A DNA stretch of 64,000 nucleotides. Source: Variovorax sp. dw_308. GTDB lineage: Bacteria; Pseudomonadota; Gammaproteobacteria; Burkholderiales; Burkholderiaceae_C. Made by a program: the position numbers and the translations under genes. The notes beneath the pieces were generated by a model, which searched no databases, was not told where the DNA came from, and was given only the letters and a program-made list of their open reading frames with translations. The stretch lies in NCBI RefSeq assembly GCF_019207085.1, contig NZ_JAATOM010000003.1, positions 310,001-374,000 of the forward strand. The letters run 5' to 3'. Shown in pieces: positions 19,161-31,184 of this stretch (the stretch's first letter is position 1; each line of letters begins with the position of its first letter).

Positions 19161-20750
19161 ATGTCTGCGACCCCCACGTGCGCCCCGCTGTTCATCACCA
19201 TGCACGATGCCGACAACGTCGCGATCGTGGCCAACGACGGCGGGCTGCCCGCCGGCACGGAGTTCCCCTCGGGCCTCACGCTGGTGGACAAGGTGCCGCA
19301 GGCACACAAGGTCGCGCTGGTCGACATTCCCGAGGGCGGCGAGGTGCGCCGCTACAACGTGGTCATCGGCTATGCGCTCAAGCCGCTGCCCGCGGGCACC
19401 TGGGTGCATGAGCGGCTGCTGAAGATGCCGCCCGCACGCGAGTTGGTCGGCCTGCCCATCGCCACCATCAAGCCCGAGCCCCAACCGCCGCTGGAGGGCT
19501 ACACCTTCGAGGGCTACCGCAACCTCGACGGCTCGGTGGGCACCCGCAACATCCTGGCCATCACGCAGACCGTGCAGTGCGTGGCCGGCGTCACCGACTT
19601 CGCCGTCTCGCGCATCAAGTCCGAGCTGCTGCCCAAGTACCCCAACGTCGACGATGTCGTCGCGCTGGAGCACACCTACGGCTGCGGCGTAGCCATCGAC
19701 GCGCCCGACGCGATCATCCCGATCCGCACGCTGCGCAACATCAGCCTGAACCCCAACTTCGGCGGCGAGGTGATGCTGGTGAGCCTGGGCTGCGAGAAGC
19801 TGCAGCCCGAGCGCCTGATGCCGCCCGGCACCATTCCGCTCATCGACGAGCGCAACGTGGCCGATGTCGGCTCCAGTGCCGACGCCAAGCTGGACGTGGT
19901 CTGCCTGCAGGACGATGCGCATGTGGGCTTCATGTCGATGGTCGAGTCGATCATGCGGCAGGCGGAAGAACACCTGGAGCGGCTCAACGCGCGCCGCCGC
20001 GAGACCGTCCCCGCCAGCGAACTGGTGGTGGGCGTGCAGTGCGGCGGCAGCGATGCGTTCTCCGGTGTCACGGCCAACCCGGCGGTGGGCTACTGCACCG
20101 ACCTGCTGGTGCGCGCGGGCGCCACCGTGATGTTCTCGGAAGTGACCGAAGTGCGCGACGGCATCGACCAGTTGACCTCGCGCGCCACGACGCCCGAAGT
20201 GGCCGAGGCGATGATCCGCGAGATGGCCTGGTACGACGCCTACCTGGACAAGGGGCGCGTGGACCGCAGCGCCAACACGACGCCGGGCAACAAGAAGGGC
20301 GGGCTGTCGAACATCGTGGAGAAGGCGATGGGCTCGATCGTGAAGTCGGGCAGCTCGCCGATCTCGGGCGTGATCTCGCCGGGCGAGAAGTTGAAGCAAA
20401 AGGGCCTGATCTACGCGGCCACGCCGGCGAGCGACTTCATCTGCGGCACGCTGCAGCTCGCTGCAGGAATGAACCTGCATGTGTTCACCACGGGACGCGG
20501 TACGCCCTACGGCTTGGCCGAAGTGCCCGTCATCAAGGTGGCCACGCGGGCCGACCTGGCGCGCCGCTGGCACGACCTGATGGACATCAACGCCGGCACC
20601 ATCGCCACGGGCGAGAAGACCATCGCGGACGTGGGCTGGGAGATGTTCCAGCTGATGCTCGACGTGGCCAGCGGTCGCAAGAAGACCTGGGCCGAGCACT
20701 GGAAGCTGCACAACGCGCTGGTGTTGTTCAATCCGGCGCCGGTGACGTGA
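19161..20750 (+). CDS. garD: galactarate dehydratase (GarD/UxaA family), 529 aa
   Basis: The N-terminal SAF-like domain (about residues 1-95: [18 protein letters not shown]...[15 protein letters not shown]) is followed by the large UxaA/GarD catalytic domain. That domain has [58 protein letters not shown] and [22 protein letters not shown]. Length (529 aa) matches GarD (about 523) better than altronate dehydratase (about 495). The enzyme dehydrates galactarate (or possibly glucarate or altronate) to 5-keto-4-deoxyglucarate, the KdgD substrate. GGAAGGAC precedes the ATG. Confidence 0.85.
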   Translation: MSATPTCAPLFITMHDADNVAIVANDGGLPAGTEFPSGLTLVDKVPQAHKVALVDIPEGGEVRRYNVVIGYALKPLPAGTWVHERLLKMPPARELVGLPIATIKPEPQPPLEGYTFEGYRNLDGSVGTRNILAITQTVQCVAGVTDFAVSRIKSELLPKYPNVDDVVALEHTYGCGVAIDAPDAIIPIRTLRNISLNPNFGGEVMLVSLGCEKLQPERLMPPGTIPLIDERNVADVGSSADAKLDVVCLQDDAHVGFMSMVESIMRQAEEHLERLNARRRETVPASELVVGVQCGGSDAFSGVTANPAVGYCTDLLVRAGATVMFSEVTEVRDGIDQLTSRATTPEVAEAMIREMAWYDAYLDKGRVDRSANTTPGNKKGGLSNIVEKAMGSIVKSGSSPISGVISPGEKLKQKGLIYAATPASDFICGTLQLAAGMNLHVFTTGRGTPYGLAEVPVIKVATRADLARRWHDLMDINAGTIATGEKTIADVGWEMFQLMLDVASGRKKTWAEHWKLHNALVLFNPAPVT

Positions 20751-20963
20751 CTCCCATGTGCCACCACGCCCACCGCTTCCACAGCCTCAGCGCAACCGGC
20801 GCCGCCGGGCTGCTGGTGTTGCACCCGGCTGGGGATGGACTGCGCCAATTGCAGCGTGGGGGCGAACAACAAGCCCTTCAAACACGCAAGTCCTGCCGTC
20901 CGGCGGCCATAGAAGAATTGCGCGAAGCTCGGGACCGAGTCAATTTTTTATGAAGGAATCGAC

Positions 20964-21728
20964 ATGGAAGACCTGAAAGGCAAGACCGCCCTCATCACTG
21001 GCGCCAGCACCGGCATCGGCGCCGCGGTCGCCATCGCCTATGCGGCGCGCGGCATGCGCGTGGCAGTCCACTACAACAGCTCTTCCGATGCCGCCGAGAA
21101 GGTGGTCACCACGATCAAGGCTGCTGGTGGCGAGGCCTTCACCTTGCGCACCGACGTGCGCGACACCGCCGCCATCAAGGAGGCCACACGGCAAGCCCAC
21201 GACCAACTCGGCGGCATCGACGTGCTGGTCAACAACGCCGGCAGCCTGGTCAAGCGCGTGCCCATCGCGGACTTCGACGACGCGCTGTTCGACGAGGTGA
21301 TGCACATCAATGCCCGCTCGGTCCTGGCCTTCTGCCGCGAGGTGGTTCCGCTGATGCGCGCGCGCAAGAAGGGCGGCAGCATCATCAACGTGTCCTCGGT
21401 GGCGGCGCGCAATGGCGGCGGCCCGGGCGCCTACCTCTATGCCGGCGCCAAGGGCTTCGTCAGCACCGCCACGCACGGGCTGGCGAAGGAGCTCGCGCCC
21501 GACAACATCCGCGTCAACGCGGTCGCCCCAGGCGTGATCCAGACGCCGTTCCACGACCGCTTCTCGACCGCGGCGATGCTCGAATCCTTCAAGGCCAGCA
21601 TCCCGCTGGGCCGCATCGGCGATCCGGAGGAATGCGTCGGCGCCTTTCTCTATTTGGCCTCTGACGCTATGTCCGGCTATGTGACAGGCCAGATCCTCGA
21701 AGTCAACGGCGGCCAGTACATGCCCTGA
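20964..21728 (+). CDS. short-chain dehydrogenase/reductase, 254 aa
   Basis: Classical SDR. Coenzyme motif GASTGIG lies near residue 13, NNAG follows, then the catalytic Ser in INVSSVAARNGG and the YAGAK Tyr/Lys pair. The C-terminus is ILEVNGGQYMP. AAGGAA precedes the ATG after a 213-bp gap that holds no convincing gene. Position between the aldarate dehydratase and a second Bug receptor suggests a dehydrogenase for a sugar acid or its lactone, but the family is too broad for a substrate call. Confidence 0.85.
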   Translation: MEDLKGKTALITGASTGIGAAVAIAYAARGMRVAVHYNSSSDAAEKVVTTIKAAGGEAFTLRTDVRDTAAIKEATRQAHDQLGGIDVLVNNAGSLVKRVPIADFDDALFDEVMHINARSVLAFCREVVPLMRARKKGGSIINVSSVAARNGGGPGAYLYAGAKGFVSTATHGLAKELAPDNIRVNAVAPGVIQTPFHDRFSTAAMLESFKASIPLGRIGDPEECVGAFLYLASDAMSGYVTGQILEVNGGQYMP

Positions 21729-21841
21729 GCCGCCATCGATCGCAAGACGCCAGAACAACAAGAGCGCCACCCGCAGATGCCGAGGGAGCTGCGGGCCCTC
21801 GCCTCCATTCTTCCTGCAGACAGCTTCCCGGAGACAAATCC

Positions 21842-22834
21842 ATGCAACGCCGCACTCTCGTCCAGTCCGCCATCGCCTCGCTCGCCGCGGGCGCCCTGCC
21901 CGCCTTCGCGCAAGGTGCGTGGCCCACGGGCAAGACCATCAGCTACATCGTGCCCTTCCCGGCCGGCGGCACCACCGACGTGCTGGCGCGCCTGATCGCG
22001 CAACAGCTCGGCGTCGCGCTCGGCACCTCGGTCATCATCGACAACAAGGGCGGCGCGGGCGGCAGCGTCGGCTCCGAGATCGCGGCGCGCGCCGCACCTG
22101 ACGGCTACACGATGCTGGGCGGCACAATCAGCTCGCATGCGATCAACGTGAGCCTGTATCCCAAGCTCGGCTACAACCCGATCAAGTCCTTCGCGCCGGT
22201 CACGCTCATCGGCACCAACCCCGTGGTGCTGGTGGTGAACCAGGCCAGCCGCTACAAGACCCTGAAGGACGTGATCGACGCGAGCAAGGCCAAGGCAGGT
22301 TCCGGCGGGCTCTCGTCGGCCTCCGCGGGCACCGGCACCTCGCAGCACCTGGCGATGGAGCTGCTGGCCTACAGGTCGGGCGTGAAGTTCACGCACATCC
22401 CGTACAAGGGCAGCGGCCCGGCCATCCAGGACGTGATCGGCGGGCAGGTCGACATGATGTTCGACACCACCGTCGTGGCCGGCCCGCACATCCAGAGCGG
22501 CAAGCTGCGCGCCATCGCGGTCACCTCGGCCAAGCGCCTGCCCTCGATGCCCGACGTGCCGACCGTGGCCGAGTCCGGCATCAACGGCCTCAAGGACTTC
22601 GAGGTGGTGTCGTGGCAGGCCATCTTCGTGCCGGCCGGGACGCCCGCGCCCATCATCGACCGCCTGCACTCCGAGATCCGCACGATCCTCGCGAAGAGCG
22701 ACATGCAGGAAAAGCTCACCGGCTTCGGCATGGCGCCGGCCGACATGACGACGACGCAGATCGCGACCTTCCAGAAGGCGGAGGTCGACAAGTGGGCCGC
22801 AGTCATCAAGGCCGCGAACATCAAGGCCGAGTAA
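21842..22834 (+). CDS. Bug/TctC-family periplasmic receptor, 330 aa
   Basis: A signal peptide ends at about PAFAQG. The receptor signature WPTGKTISYIVPFPAGGTTDVLARLIAQ follows, then IDNKGGAGGSVGSEIAARAAPDGYT and FTHIPYKGSGPAIQDVIGGQVDMMFD. It is the second orphan receptor of the locus; no TctA/TctB genes are in the window. It is the last plus-strand gene of the uronate region before psd. Ligand unknown. Confidence 0.88.
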   Translation: MQRRTLVQSAIASLAAGALPAFAQGAWPTGKTISYIVPFPAGGTTDVLARLIAQQLGVALGTSVIIDNKGGAGGSVGSEIAARAAPDGYTMLGGTISSHAINVSLYPKLGYNPIKSFAPVTLIGTNPVVLVVNQASRYKTLKDVIDASKAKAGSGGLSSASAGTGTSQHLAMELLAYRSGVKFTHIPYKGSGPAIQDVIGGQVDMMFDTTVVAGPHIQSGKLRAIAVTSAKRLPSMPDVPTVAESGINGLKDFEVVSWQAIFVPAGTPAPIIDRLHSEIRTILAKSDMQEKLTGFGMAPADMTTTQIATFQKAEVDKWAAVIKAANIKAE

Positions 22835-22956
22835 GCCGCGGCCGCGTCACCCGCGTAGCCGGCGCCGCGAATGCACGCCACGCGCTGCCTGAGGAATGGC
22901 GGGTGCGCCCTTTACATAGAATGCGCCCCTCGCTCCGCATACAAGGCAATCCCACC

Positions 22957-23823
22957 GTGTCCGACCGCTCAGCCGTCCTGCTCCAATACCTGATCCCCAA
23001 GCAGGCACTGACGAACTTCGCGGGCTGGGTCGCCGGCAAGAAGCGCGGCAAGGTCACGACCTGGATCATCAAGCGCTTCGTCGCCAAGTACGGCGTCAAC
23101 ATGAGCGAGGCGCTCGACAGCGACATCCGCGCCTACAAGACCTTCAATGCCTTCTTCACCCGCGCGCTCAAGCCCGGCGCCCGCCCCCTGGCCAAGGCCG
23201 ACCTGGTCTGCCCGGTGGACGGCGCCATCAGCCAGTTCGGCCGCATCGAGGGCGACCAGATCTTCCAGGCCAAGGGCCATCATTACAGTTGCGCCGCCCT
23301 GCTCGCCGGCAGCGCGGCGCTGGCAGCGCCGTTCACCAACGGCAGCTTCGCGACCATCTACCTGAGCCCCAAGGACTACCACCGCATCCACATGCCGTGC
23401 ACCGGCCGCCTGCTGCGCATGACCTATGTGCCGGGCGACCTGTTCTCGGTCAACCCGACCACCGCGCGCGGCGTGCCCGGCCTGTTCGCACGCAACGAGC
23501 GTGTGGTCTGCCTGTTCGAGTCCGAGCTCGGCCCCTTCGCGCTGGTGCTGGTCGGCGCGACCATCGTCGGCAGCATGCAGACGGCATGGCACGGCGTGGT
23601 CAACCCGCCGCGTACCGGCAAGGTGCGCGAATGGCGCTATGAAGACAAGCAGATCGTGCTCCAGCAAGGCGAGGAAATGGGCCGCTTCCTGCTGGGCTCG
23701 ACGGTCGTCCTTCTGTTCCCCGGCCCGCCGCTCGCGTTCAGCCCGGTATGGGTTCCCGCGCGCCCGGTCCGGCTCGGCGAAGTCATGGCCAACCGCAGCT
23801 CGCAACAAGCCGCATCACAATGA
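22957..23823 (+). CDS. psd: phosphatidylserine decarboxylase proenzyme
   Basis: Converts phosphatidylserine to phosphatidylethanolamine at the inner membrane. The self-cleavage motif LGST is present, and Ser248 would become the pyruvoyl group of the small subunit. Other family blocks are FNAFFTRALKPGARPL, CPVDGAISQFG, YLSPKDYHRIHMPCTGRL and LVGATIVGSMQTAWHG. Length 288 aa is normal. I chose GTG at 22957 with AAGG upstream, because the family N-terminus begins near LLQYLIPKQ. An ATG at 22921 lies in frame but without a ribosome site. Confidence 0.93.
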   Translation: MSDRSAVLLQYLIPKQALTNFAGWVAGKKRGKVTTWIIKRFVAKYGVNMSEALDSDIRAYKTFNAFFTRALKPGARPLAKADLVCPVDGAISQFGRIEGDQIFQAKGHHYSCAALLAGSAALAAPFTNGSFATIYLSPKDYHRIHMPCTGRLLRMTYVPGDLFSVNPTTARGVPGLFARNERVVCLFESELGPFALVLVGATIVGSMQTAWHGVVNPPRTGKVREWRYEDKQIVLQQGEEMGRFLLGSTVVLLFPGPPLAFSPVWVPARPVRLGEVMANRSSQQAASQ

Positions 23824-23832
23824 TGCTTTGGC

Positions 23833-23861
23833 GCCACAACCCGCATGCAGCGGGCTGTGGC
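23833..23861 (+). terminator. hairpin downstream of psd
   Basis: Arms GCCACAACCCGC and GCGGGCTGTGGC pair over 12 positions with one mismatch around an ATGCA loop. It begins 10 bp after the psd stop. The following bases are A-rich rather than T-rich, so termination is plausible but not certain. Confidence 0.45.
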
Positions 23862-23972
23862 AGCTATAAAACTTGTAGCAGCCGACTGCCTCCCGCGATA
23901 TAGTCCCCGACCGGCCCGGACAGCGGAAACGCGCGGTGCCGCCGCCGGAGACCGCCTTCCCCGAGGAGATGA

Positions 23973-24335
23973 ATGTCGATGAGCATGAAGGAAAACGCAG
24001 CCGTCAGCCAGTTGCTGGCACTGCTCGAGGCCCGATACGCCCTGCGCGTGCTCTGGGCCTTGCGCGACGGCCATGCGCAGACCTTCCGGTTGCTGCAGGA
24101 CAGCGTCGGCGGCATCACGCCCAACACGCTCAACACCCGCATCAAGGAACTGCGCGAGGCCGGCATCGTGCACCACGGGAGCGACGGCTACAGCCTCACC
24201 GTCAGCGGGCAGGATCTCCTCAAGCGCCTCTCCGACCTGCAGGCCTTTGCCGGCAAGTGGCAAGGCGGCCCGGCCAAGAAGGCGGCCGCGGCAATCGCAG
24301 CCGCTGCGACGACCAGCGCTCCGCTCCTCAAGTAG
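23973..24335 (+). CDS. winged-helix regulator (HxlR-like), 120 aa
   Basis: GAGGAG lies four bases before the ATG. The protein is a single winged helix-turn-helix: ALRVLWALRDGHAQTFRLLQ, then SVGGITPNTLNTRIKELREAGIV and a DGYSLTVSGQDLL wing, the order seen in HxlR/MarR-like DNA-binding domains. It ends in an Ala-rich tail. No ligand domain is present. A TATAGT -10-like element lies at 23899-23904. The neighbours (psd, FKBP) give no clue to its targets. Confidence 0.72.
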   Translation: MSMSMKENAAVSQLLALLEARYALRVLWALRDGHAQTFRLLQDSVGGITPNTLNTRIKELREAGIVHHGSDGYSLTVSGQDLLKRLSDLQAFAGKWQGGPAKKAAAAIAAAATTSAPLLK

Positions 24336-24446
24336 CTGCGGCCGACGGGGCTGCACGCCGACCCCGGGGCGGCGGCGCAGCGAGCCCACCCCCTGGGCCC
24401 GTTAAACTGCGCGGCTCGCATTTTCCCGACCGATCCAGGAGACCCC

Positions 24447-24797
24447 ATGCCCACCACCCCCTCCGGCCTTCAATTCGAAGACACCAAGACCGGCGACGGC
24501 GCCGAAGCCAAGCCTGGCCACCACGTGCACGTGCACTACACCGGTTGGCTCTACAACGACGGCGTGCAAGGCGCCAAGTTCGACTCCAGCCGCGACCGCA
24601 ACGACCCCTTCGCGTTCTCGCTGGGCGCCGGCCAGGTCATCAAGGGCTGGGACGAAGGCGTCGCCGGCATGAAGATCGGCGGCCAGCGCACATTGATCAT
24701 CCCGGCATCGCTGGGTTATGGTGCCCGCGGCGCTGGCGGCGTGATCCCGCCGAATGCCACGCTGAAGTTCGACGTCGAATTGCTCGACGCGCACTGA
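24447..24797 (+). CDS. FKBP-type peptidyl-prolyl cis-trans isomerase, 116 aa
   Basis: A single compact FKBP domain covers the protein: VHVHYTGWLY, KFDSSRDRNDPFAFSLGAGQVIKGWDEGVAGMKIGGQRTL, IPASLGYGARGAGGVIPPNATLKFDVELL. The residues lining the prolyl pocket (Tyr, Asp, Phe, Val-Ile, Trp, Tyr, Phe) are present. No signal peptide, so it is a cytoplasmic foldase. AGGAGA lies before the ATG. It is encoded just upstream of the grpE-dnaK-dnaJ chaperone genes but separated by a long gap with its own heat-shock promoter. Confidence 0.92.
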   Translation: MPTTPSGLQFEDTKTGDGAEAKPGHHVHVHYTGWLYNDGVQGAKFDSSRDRNDPFAFSLGAGQVIKGWDEGVAGMKIGGQRTLIIPASLGYGARGAGGVIPPNATLKFDVELLDAH

Positions 24798-25057
24798 TCG
24801 CCCGCCGAGTGGGTCGGCGCGCGAGGCACGGCCCACGCCGACGGGACACCGAAAGCGTCCCGGCTGGCCGACACCGCCGATGGGTTGCAGTTCACGCCGA
24901 GGTCCGGCGCCACTTGCTGTCGCGTCTCCACCCCGTCGCCTGACACAAATACCCGCGTTGCGGGAGAGACGGCGACCACATTCCGGCAAGCCGGTGACCG
25001 TGTTCCCGGCAAGCCAGGCCCGTCGACCCGAAATAGCGTCTCCGACGCATTTTTTTG
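24798..25057. other. non-coding gap upstream of grpE
   Basis: Of the 314 bp between the FKBP gene and grpE, this first part contains no open frame with plausible start signals, no clear terminator and no RNA gene that I can recognise. The end of the gap carries the sigma-32-type promoter at 25058-25085. Confidence 0.5.
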
Positions 25058-25085
25058 CTTGAAACCGCCCAAAGCGGCCCCAATT
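25058..25085 (+). promoter_or_regulatory. sigma-32 (RpoH) heat-shock promoter for grpE-dnaK-dnaJ
   Basis: CTTGAAA at 25058-25064, a 13-bp spacer, then CCCCAATT at 25078-25085. This matches the RpoH consensus (CTTGAAA, 11-16 bp, CCCCAT-T) almost exactly. The -10 element ends 26 bp before the grpE ATG. Confidence 0.85.
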
Positions 25086-25111
25086 CGGGCGGAATCCACT
25101 GTTTTTAGACC

Positions 25112-25684
25112 ATGTCAGCAGAAACAACCCCCATCGATCCATATCAGCTCACGGGCGAGCCCAGCCCCGAAGAGATTGAAGCCGCTCAGGCCGCGACCGC
25201 AGCCGAGGCGCAAGACGCCCTGACTGTCGCGCAAGCCGAGCTGGCCACGCTGCAGGCGGAAAACGCCGCGCTGAAGGACCAGTTCCTGCGGGCCCAGGCC
25301 GACGTGCAGAACGCCCGCCGCCGCGCCGACGACGAAATCACCAAGGCGCGCAAGTTCGCGGTCGAAGCCTTTGCCGAAAGCCTGCTGCCGGTCACCGACA
25401 GCCTCGAAGCCGGCCTGGCCCATGCCGACGCCACGCCAGAGCAGATCCGCGAAGGCGCCGAAGCCACGCTGCGCCAGCTCAAGAGCGCGCTGGAGCGCAA
25501 CAAGGTCATCGAGATCGCGCCAGCTGCCGGCAGCAAGTTCGACCCGCACCAGCACCAGGCCATCTCGGTCGTGCCGGCGCCCGACCAGGAAGCCAACACC
25601 GTCGTCACGGTGCTGCAGAAGGGATACACGATCGCCGAGCGCGTGCTGCGTCCCGCGCTCGTCACGGTCAGTGCCGCAGGCTGA
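25112..25684 (+). CDS. grpE: nucleotide exchange factor GrpE
   Basis: 190 aa, usual GrpE length. A long coiled-coil N-terminal helix ([29 protein letters not shown]) is followed by [16 protein letters not shown], and then the beta domain with the conserved [24 protein letters not shown] and [24 protein letters not shown]. GrpE releases ADP from DnaK during the chaperone cycle. It is the first gene after the heat-shock promoter; 117 bp separate it from dnaK. No strong Shine-Dalgarno is visible before the ATG. Confidence 0.96.
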   Translation: MSAETTPIDPYQLTGEPSPEEIEAAQAATAAEAQDALTVAQAELATLQAENAALKDQFLRAQADVQNARRRADDEITKARKFAVEAFAESLLPVTDSLEAGLAHADATPEQIREGAEATLRQLKSALERNKVIEIAPAAGSKFDPHQHQAISVVPAPDQEANTVVTVLQKGYTIAERVLRPALVTVSAAG

Positions 25685-25801
25685 TCGACCCGTTTCATAC
25701 AGACGAATCCACAGGAAACCCCCGCTTCATCCCTTGAATCCCGCGCGGTTATCCACACGTTCTTCACAACCTAACTTTTTCAGATTTCAGGAGCTATCAC
25801 C

Positions 25802-27742
<1,941 letters not shown>

Positions 27743-27759
27743 TTCCGCAGCCCCGAATC

Positions 27760-27794
27760 AAGGCTGGAACACCCGTCCAAGGTGGTCCAGCCTT
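27760..27794 (+). terminator. strong hairpin between dnaK and dnaJ (partial terminator or attenuator)
   Basis: Arms 27760-27773 and 27781-27794 pair over 14 positions with one mismatch around the loop CGTCCAA, followed by TTCTGCTTG. It begins 18 bp after the dnaK stop and lies before dnaJ. It could lower dnaJ transcription relative to dnaK or stabilise the dnaK message. Confidence 0.65.
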
Positions 27795-27830
27795 TTCTGC
27801 TTGTAGAGAAGAAGCCCGCACGGACAGAAC

Positions 27831-28967
27831 ATGGCCACCAAACGCGACTATTACGAAACCCTCGGCGTCCCGAAGAACGCGAGCGAGGAAGAAATCAAGA
27901 AGGCTTATCGCAAGCTTGCGATGAAGCACCACCCTGACCGAAATCACGGCGACAGCAAGGACGCCGAGATCAAGTTCAAGGAGGTCAAGGAAGCCTACGA
28001 AATGCTGTCGGACGGCCAGAAGCGCGCCGCTTACGACCAGTACGGCCATGCCGGCGTGGACCCGAACATGCGCGGCGGCCCGGGCGCGGAAGGCTTCGGC
28101 GGCTTTGCGGAAGCGTTCGGCGACATCTTCGGCGACGTGTTCGGCGGTGCGCGCGGCGGCCGTGCCGGCGGCGGACGCCAGGTGTTCCGCGGCAGCGACC
28201 TGAGCTACGCGATGGAGATCACGCTCGAGGAAGCGGCCGAAGGCAAGGACTCGCAGATCCGCATCCCGAGCTGGGACGAGTGCGGCACCTGCCACGGCAG
28301 CGGCGCCAAGCCCGGCACCAAGCCGATCACTTGCACCACCTGCCACGGGCAGGGTGCGGTGCAGATGCGCCAGGGCTTCTTCAGCGTCCAGCAGACCTGC
28401 CCGCAGTGCCACGGCACCGGCAAGATCATTCCCGAGCCGTGCGCCACCTGCCACGGCCAGGGCAAGCTGAAGAACAACAAGACGCTGGAAGTGAAGATCC
28501 CGGCCGGCATCGATGATGGGATGCGCATCCGCAGCACGGGCAACGGCGAGCCCGGCACCAACGGCGGACCTCCGGGCGACCTCTACATCGAGATCCGCCT
28601 GAAAAAGCACGACCTGTTCGAGCGCGAAGGCGACGACCTGCATTGCGTCGTGCCGGTGAGCATGACGACGGCGGCGCTGGGCGGCGAGATCAACGTGCCG
28701 ACGCTGAAGGGCGCGGCAGCCATCGACATTCCCGAAGGCACGCAAAGCGGCAAGCAGTTTCGCCTGCGCGGCAAGGGGATCAAGGGCGTGCGCGCGTCCT
28801 ATCCGGGCGACCTGTATTGCCACGTGCGCGTCGAGACGCCGGTGAAGCTCACCGAGCATCAACGCAAGCTGGTGAAGGAACTCGACGAGTCGCTCAAGAA
28901 GGGCGGCAACAAGCACAGCCCGACGGACAAGGGCTGGTTCGACCGGGCGAAGGAATTCTTCAGCTGA
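27831..28967 (+). CDS. dnaJ: co-chaperone DnaJ (Hsp40)
   Basis: 378 aa type I DnaJ. The J domain has the HPD motif (KHHPDRNHG) needed to stimulate DnaK ATPase, then a Gly/Phe-rich linker ([21 protein letters not shown]), four intact CxxCxGxG zinc modules ([32 protein letters not shown]) and the C-terminal peptide-binding domain. Converges with a minus-strand gene 36 bp downstream. Confidence 0.97.
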   Translation: MATKRDYYETLGVPKNASEEEIKKAYRKLAMKHHPDRNHGDSKDAEIKFKEVKEAYEMLSDGQKRAAYDQYGHAGVDPNMRGGPGAEGFGGFAEAFGDIFGDVFGGARGGRAGGGRQVFRGSDLSYAMEITLEEAAEGKDSQIRIPSWDECGTCHGSGAKPGTKPITCTTCHGQGAVQMRQGFFSVQQTCPQCHGTGKIIPEPCATCHGQGKLKNNKTLEVKIPAGIDDGMRIRSTGNGEPGTNGGPPGDLYIEIRLKKHDLFEREGDDLHCVVPVSMTTAALGGEINVPTLKGAAAIDIPEGTQSGKQFRLRGKGIKGVRASYPGDLYCHVRVETPVKLTEHQRKLVKELDESLKKGGNKHSPTDKGWFDRAKEFFS

Positions 28968-29003
28968 CAGTCCCGCGAAAGGTGGCGCGCAACCGGAGAT
29001 CCG

Positions 29004-30554
29004 CTACGCGCCGCCTCGCACGAAGGTCCCCAGTCCTTCGCGGTCGTAGTACTCCAGCGTCAGCCGGTCGCCCGCGAAGCTGGCCTTCGAGATCGTGCCC
29101 GGCCCGGCGTTCTCGTTGAACAGGGTGAACGTGAAGACGTCGCCGTCCCAGTGCTTCAGCGGGAGCCGGAGCGGTGCTTGGCCAAGCACCATCACCAGCC
29201 CACCCGCTTCCTGGACCACCCGCAACGGCCCGTGATAGGCGTTGCCATAGGTGCCGGCATAGGCCGCCAAGCCTTGCGCCGGCGCCGGCCGCGCGGGCGG
29301 CGCGACACCCACCAGGGAGCCTTCGGGGTCGGCAAACGCCGCAAACCCCTTCGTGAAGATGTCCGCCCACGGCTGCTGGATCGCACCGAACTGCAGCAGG
29401 TCGAAGAACTGCGCGACCAGGGTTTCCGGGACGCCGATCGGCGTCGCATTGGTCAACGCGACCATGCCGACGCCGGTGGACGGCACGACCGTGAACGCCG
29501 TCCCCGTCCCCAGCGCGAAACCGCCGGAGTGGCTGAACGAGGCCCGACCGGCTGCGGTGGTGCCGACGTTGAAGCCAAATCCGTAGTGCCCCGCAGGGCG
29601 CGCCCCGCTCGCCGGCGAAGACAATATTTGCGGCGACACGGCAGGCGCCAGCGCAGCAGCGTCGACGATCGTCCTGCCCGCGAATGCTCCCTGCCCCACC
29701 ATCATCGACAGCCATCGCGCGACGTCGTTCACCGACGAGGTGACGCTTGCAGCGGGCGCCTGTGCGTCCGGCATGCGCACTGGGCCGGGCACGTACACAC
29801 CGTTGGCCTTGACGTGGCCCACCACGCGGTTCGACCGCGCCTGGAAGTCCGCGAAGCGCGAACTGGTCCGGGTCATGCCCAGCGGGACATAGAGCGTTCG
29901 TTCGCACAGCGTCGCCCAGTCGACGCCGGCCGCCGCGGCGACAGCGGCGGCCCCGCCGGTGAGACCGAAGTTGGTGTAGTGGTAGGACTTGCGAAATGCG
30001 TCGAGCGGCAGATGGCGCAGGCGCTGCAGCACCTGCTGCCGGTCGTAGCCCAAGTCCTCGAGGCGGTCGCCAGCAAAGGCGGGCAGGCCGGAACGATGCG
30101 CATAGAGGTCGCCGATGGTGAGCTGCGCACTCACGGCCGGGTCCTTCAATTCGAACCAGGGCAGGTGCCGCCGCACCGGCGTGTCCCACGCGATGCCGCC
30201 CTGCCCGACCTGATGCGCCACGACCGAGGCACCCAGCGACTTGGACACTGACGCGAGCTGGAACACCGTGTCGGCATCCACCGGCGCCTGCGTGCCGGCG
30301 ACCCGCGTGCCGAAGCCCTTGGCATAGATCGTCCGGTCCCCCTGCACGATCGCGACGGCCATGCCGGGCAGGCCCGACTTCTGCATCAAGGCGCCGGCCA
30401 GCCCGTCGAGCTGGGCGACCGCAGCCTGGAGCTTCGCCTCGTCAGTCGAAGCAGCCGCCACACGGTTCTGGCTGCTACTACCGCCGCAACCCACGAGCCC
30501 GAATGCCGCGCAGGCGCCCAGAAAATGGCGGCGTTGCCGCAGTCGGGAGTTCAT
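29004..30554 (-). CDS. class C beta-lactamase-like serine hydrolase, lipoprotein, 516 aa
   Basis: Serine hydrolase with SVSK at 102-105 (nucleophile Ser102, base Lys105), YTN at 193-195 and SHSGG near the end of the catalytic domain, the class C/penicillin-binding-protein set. The N-terminus RQRRHFLGACAAFGLVGC combines a twin-arginine-like motif with a lipobox (Cys23), suggesting an exported lipoprotein. A C-terminal beta domain of about 110 residues (from AYAGTYGNAYHGPL) is like the DUF3471-type lid seen in esterase EstB and D-aminopeptidase relatives. Likely an esterase or peptidase rather than an antibiotic beta-lactamase; substrate unknown. Confidence 0.85.
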   Translation of the reverse strand: MNSRLRQRRHFLGACAAFGLVGCGGSSSQNRVAAASTDEAKLQAAVAQLDGLAGALMQKSGLPGMAVAIVQGDRTIYAKGFGTRVAGTQAPVDADTVFQLASVSKSLGASVVAHQVGQGGIAWDTPVRRHLPWFELKDPAVSAQLTIGDLYAHRSGLPAFAGDRLEDLGYDRQQVLQRLRHLPLDAFRKSYHYTNFGLTGGAAAVAAAAGVDWATLCERTLYVPLGMTRTSSRFADFQARSNRVVGHVKANGVYVPGPVRMPDAQAPAASVTSSVNDVARWLSMMVGQGAFAGRTIVDAAALAPAVSPQILSSPASGARPAGHYGFGFNVGTTAAGRASFSHSGGFALGTGTAFTVVPSTGVGMVALTNATPIGVPETLVAQFFDLLQFGAIQQPWADIFTKGFAAFADPEGSLVGVAPPARPAPAQGLAAYAGTYGNAYHGPLRVVQEAGGLVMVLGQAPLRLPLKHWDGDVFTFTLFNENAGPGTISKASFAGDRLTLEYYDREGLGTFVRGGA

Positions 30555-30668
30555 GTCGACCTTCCGGGCCGCGCGTCGCCGGCGGGTTCGCCGGGATCAC
30601 GGGTCGGAAGGATTCTTGTACGGCGGCACCGGCCGGCGCAACATCGCTTCCGGCGGATGGCGCCTGGG

Positions 30669-31124
30669 CTATGCCTTGTCGGCGAGGCGAACCAAGGCTT
30701 CGATGGCGAGCGGATAACCCTTCACGCCCAGCCCCACGATGATGCCGCGCGCGGCCGGCGAGATGAACGAATGGTGGCGGAACTCCTCGCGCGCATGCAC
30801 GTTGGAGATGTGCAGTTCGATCAGTGTGACGCTCGCGCCCTTGATCGCATCGTGCAACGCGACGGACGTGTGTGTGTAGGCGCCCGGGTTCATCACCACG
30901 CCGATCATGTTGCCCGCCGCGATCTCGCGTCCGGCCTCATGGATCCAGTCGATCAGCTGGCCTTCATGGTTGGATTGGCGGCATTCGACCGCGACGCCGA
31001 GCTTCGCGCCCGCCTCCGCGCACATGCGCTCGACATCGGCCAGCGTTTCGTAGCCGTATTGCGCGGGCTCGCGCGTGCCGAGCAGGTTGAGGTTGGGGCC
31101 GTTGAGGACGAGGATTTTTTTCAT
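30669..31124 (-). CDS. aroQ: type II 3-dehydroquinate dehydratase
   Basis: 151 aa dodecameric type II enzyme: [20 protein letters not shown] carries the catalytic Tyr and flexible-loop Arg, with further family blocks [31 protein letters not shown] and [17 protein letters not shown]. It interconverts 3-dehydroquinate and 3-dehydroshikimate. Located 60 bp downstream of an aroE-like gene on the same strand. In this pairing it may serve quinate/shikimate breakdown rather than, or as well as, aromatic biosynthesis (inference). There is no in-window accBC, the common partner of the biosynthetic copy. Confidence 0.94.
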   Translation of the reverse strand: MKKILVLNGPNLNLLGTREPAQYGYETLADVERMCAEAGAKLGVAVECRQSNHEGQLIDWIHEAGREIAAGNMIGVVMNPGAYTHTSVALHDAIKGASVTLIELHISNVHAREEFRHHSFISPAARGIIVGLGVKGYPLAIEALVRLADKA

Positions 31125-31184
31125 GGTCTTGGCATTGTCGGGGGGCGTTGGGGGGTGGGCCAGGCGCGAGCCGGCCGCGGGGGC

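Noticed and set aside
16635..20711. Very long open frame (about 1358 codons) on the minus strand opposite the TRAP, lactonase and garD genes
   Set aside because: It spans several real genes with intact motifs, shows low-complexity His/Arg/Gln composition and has no plausible ribosome site.
20751..20963. Possible small gene between the aldarate dehydratase and the SDR gene
   Set aside because: The only open frames are short, lack ribosome sites and have a composition like translated non-coding sequence.
29004..30554. Antibiotic-resistance beta-lactamase
   Set aside because: The C-terminal extra domain and sequence pattern fit the esterase/peptidase branch; nothing in the context points to resistance.
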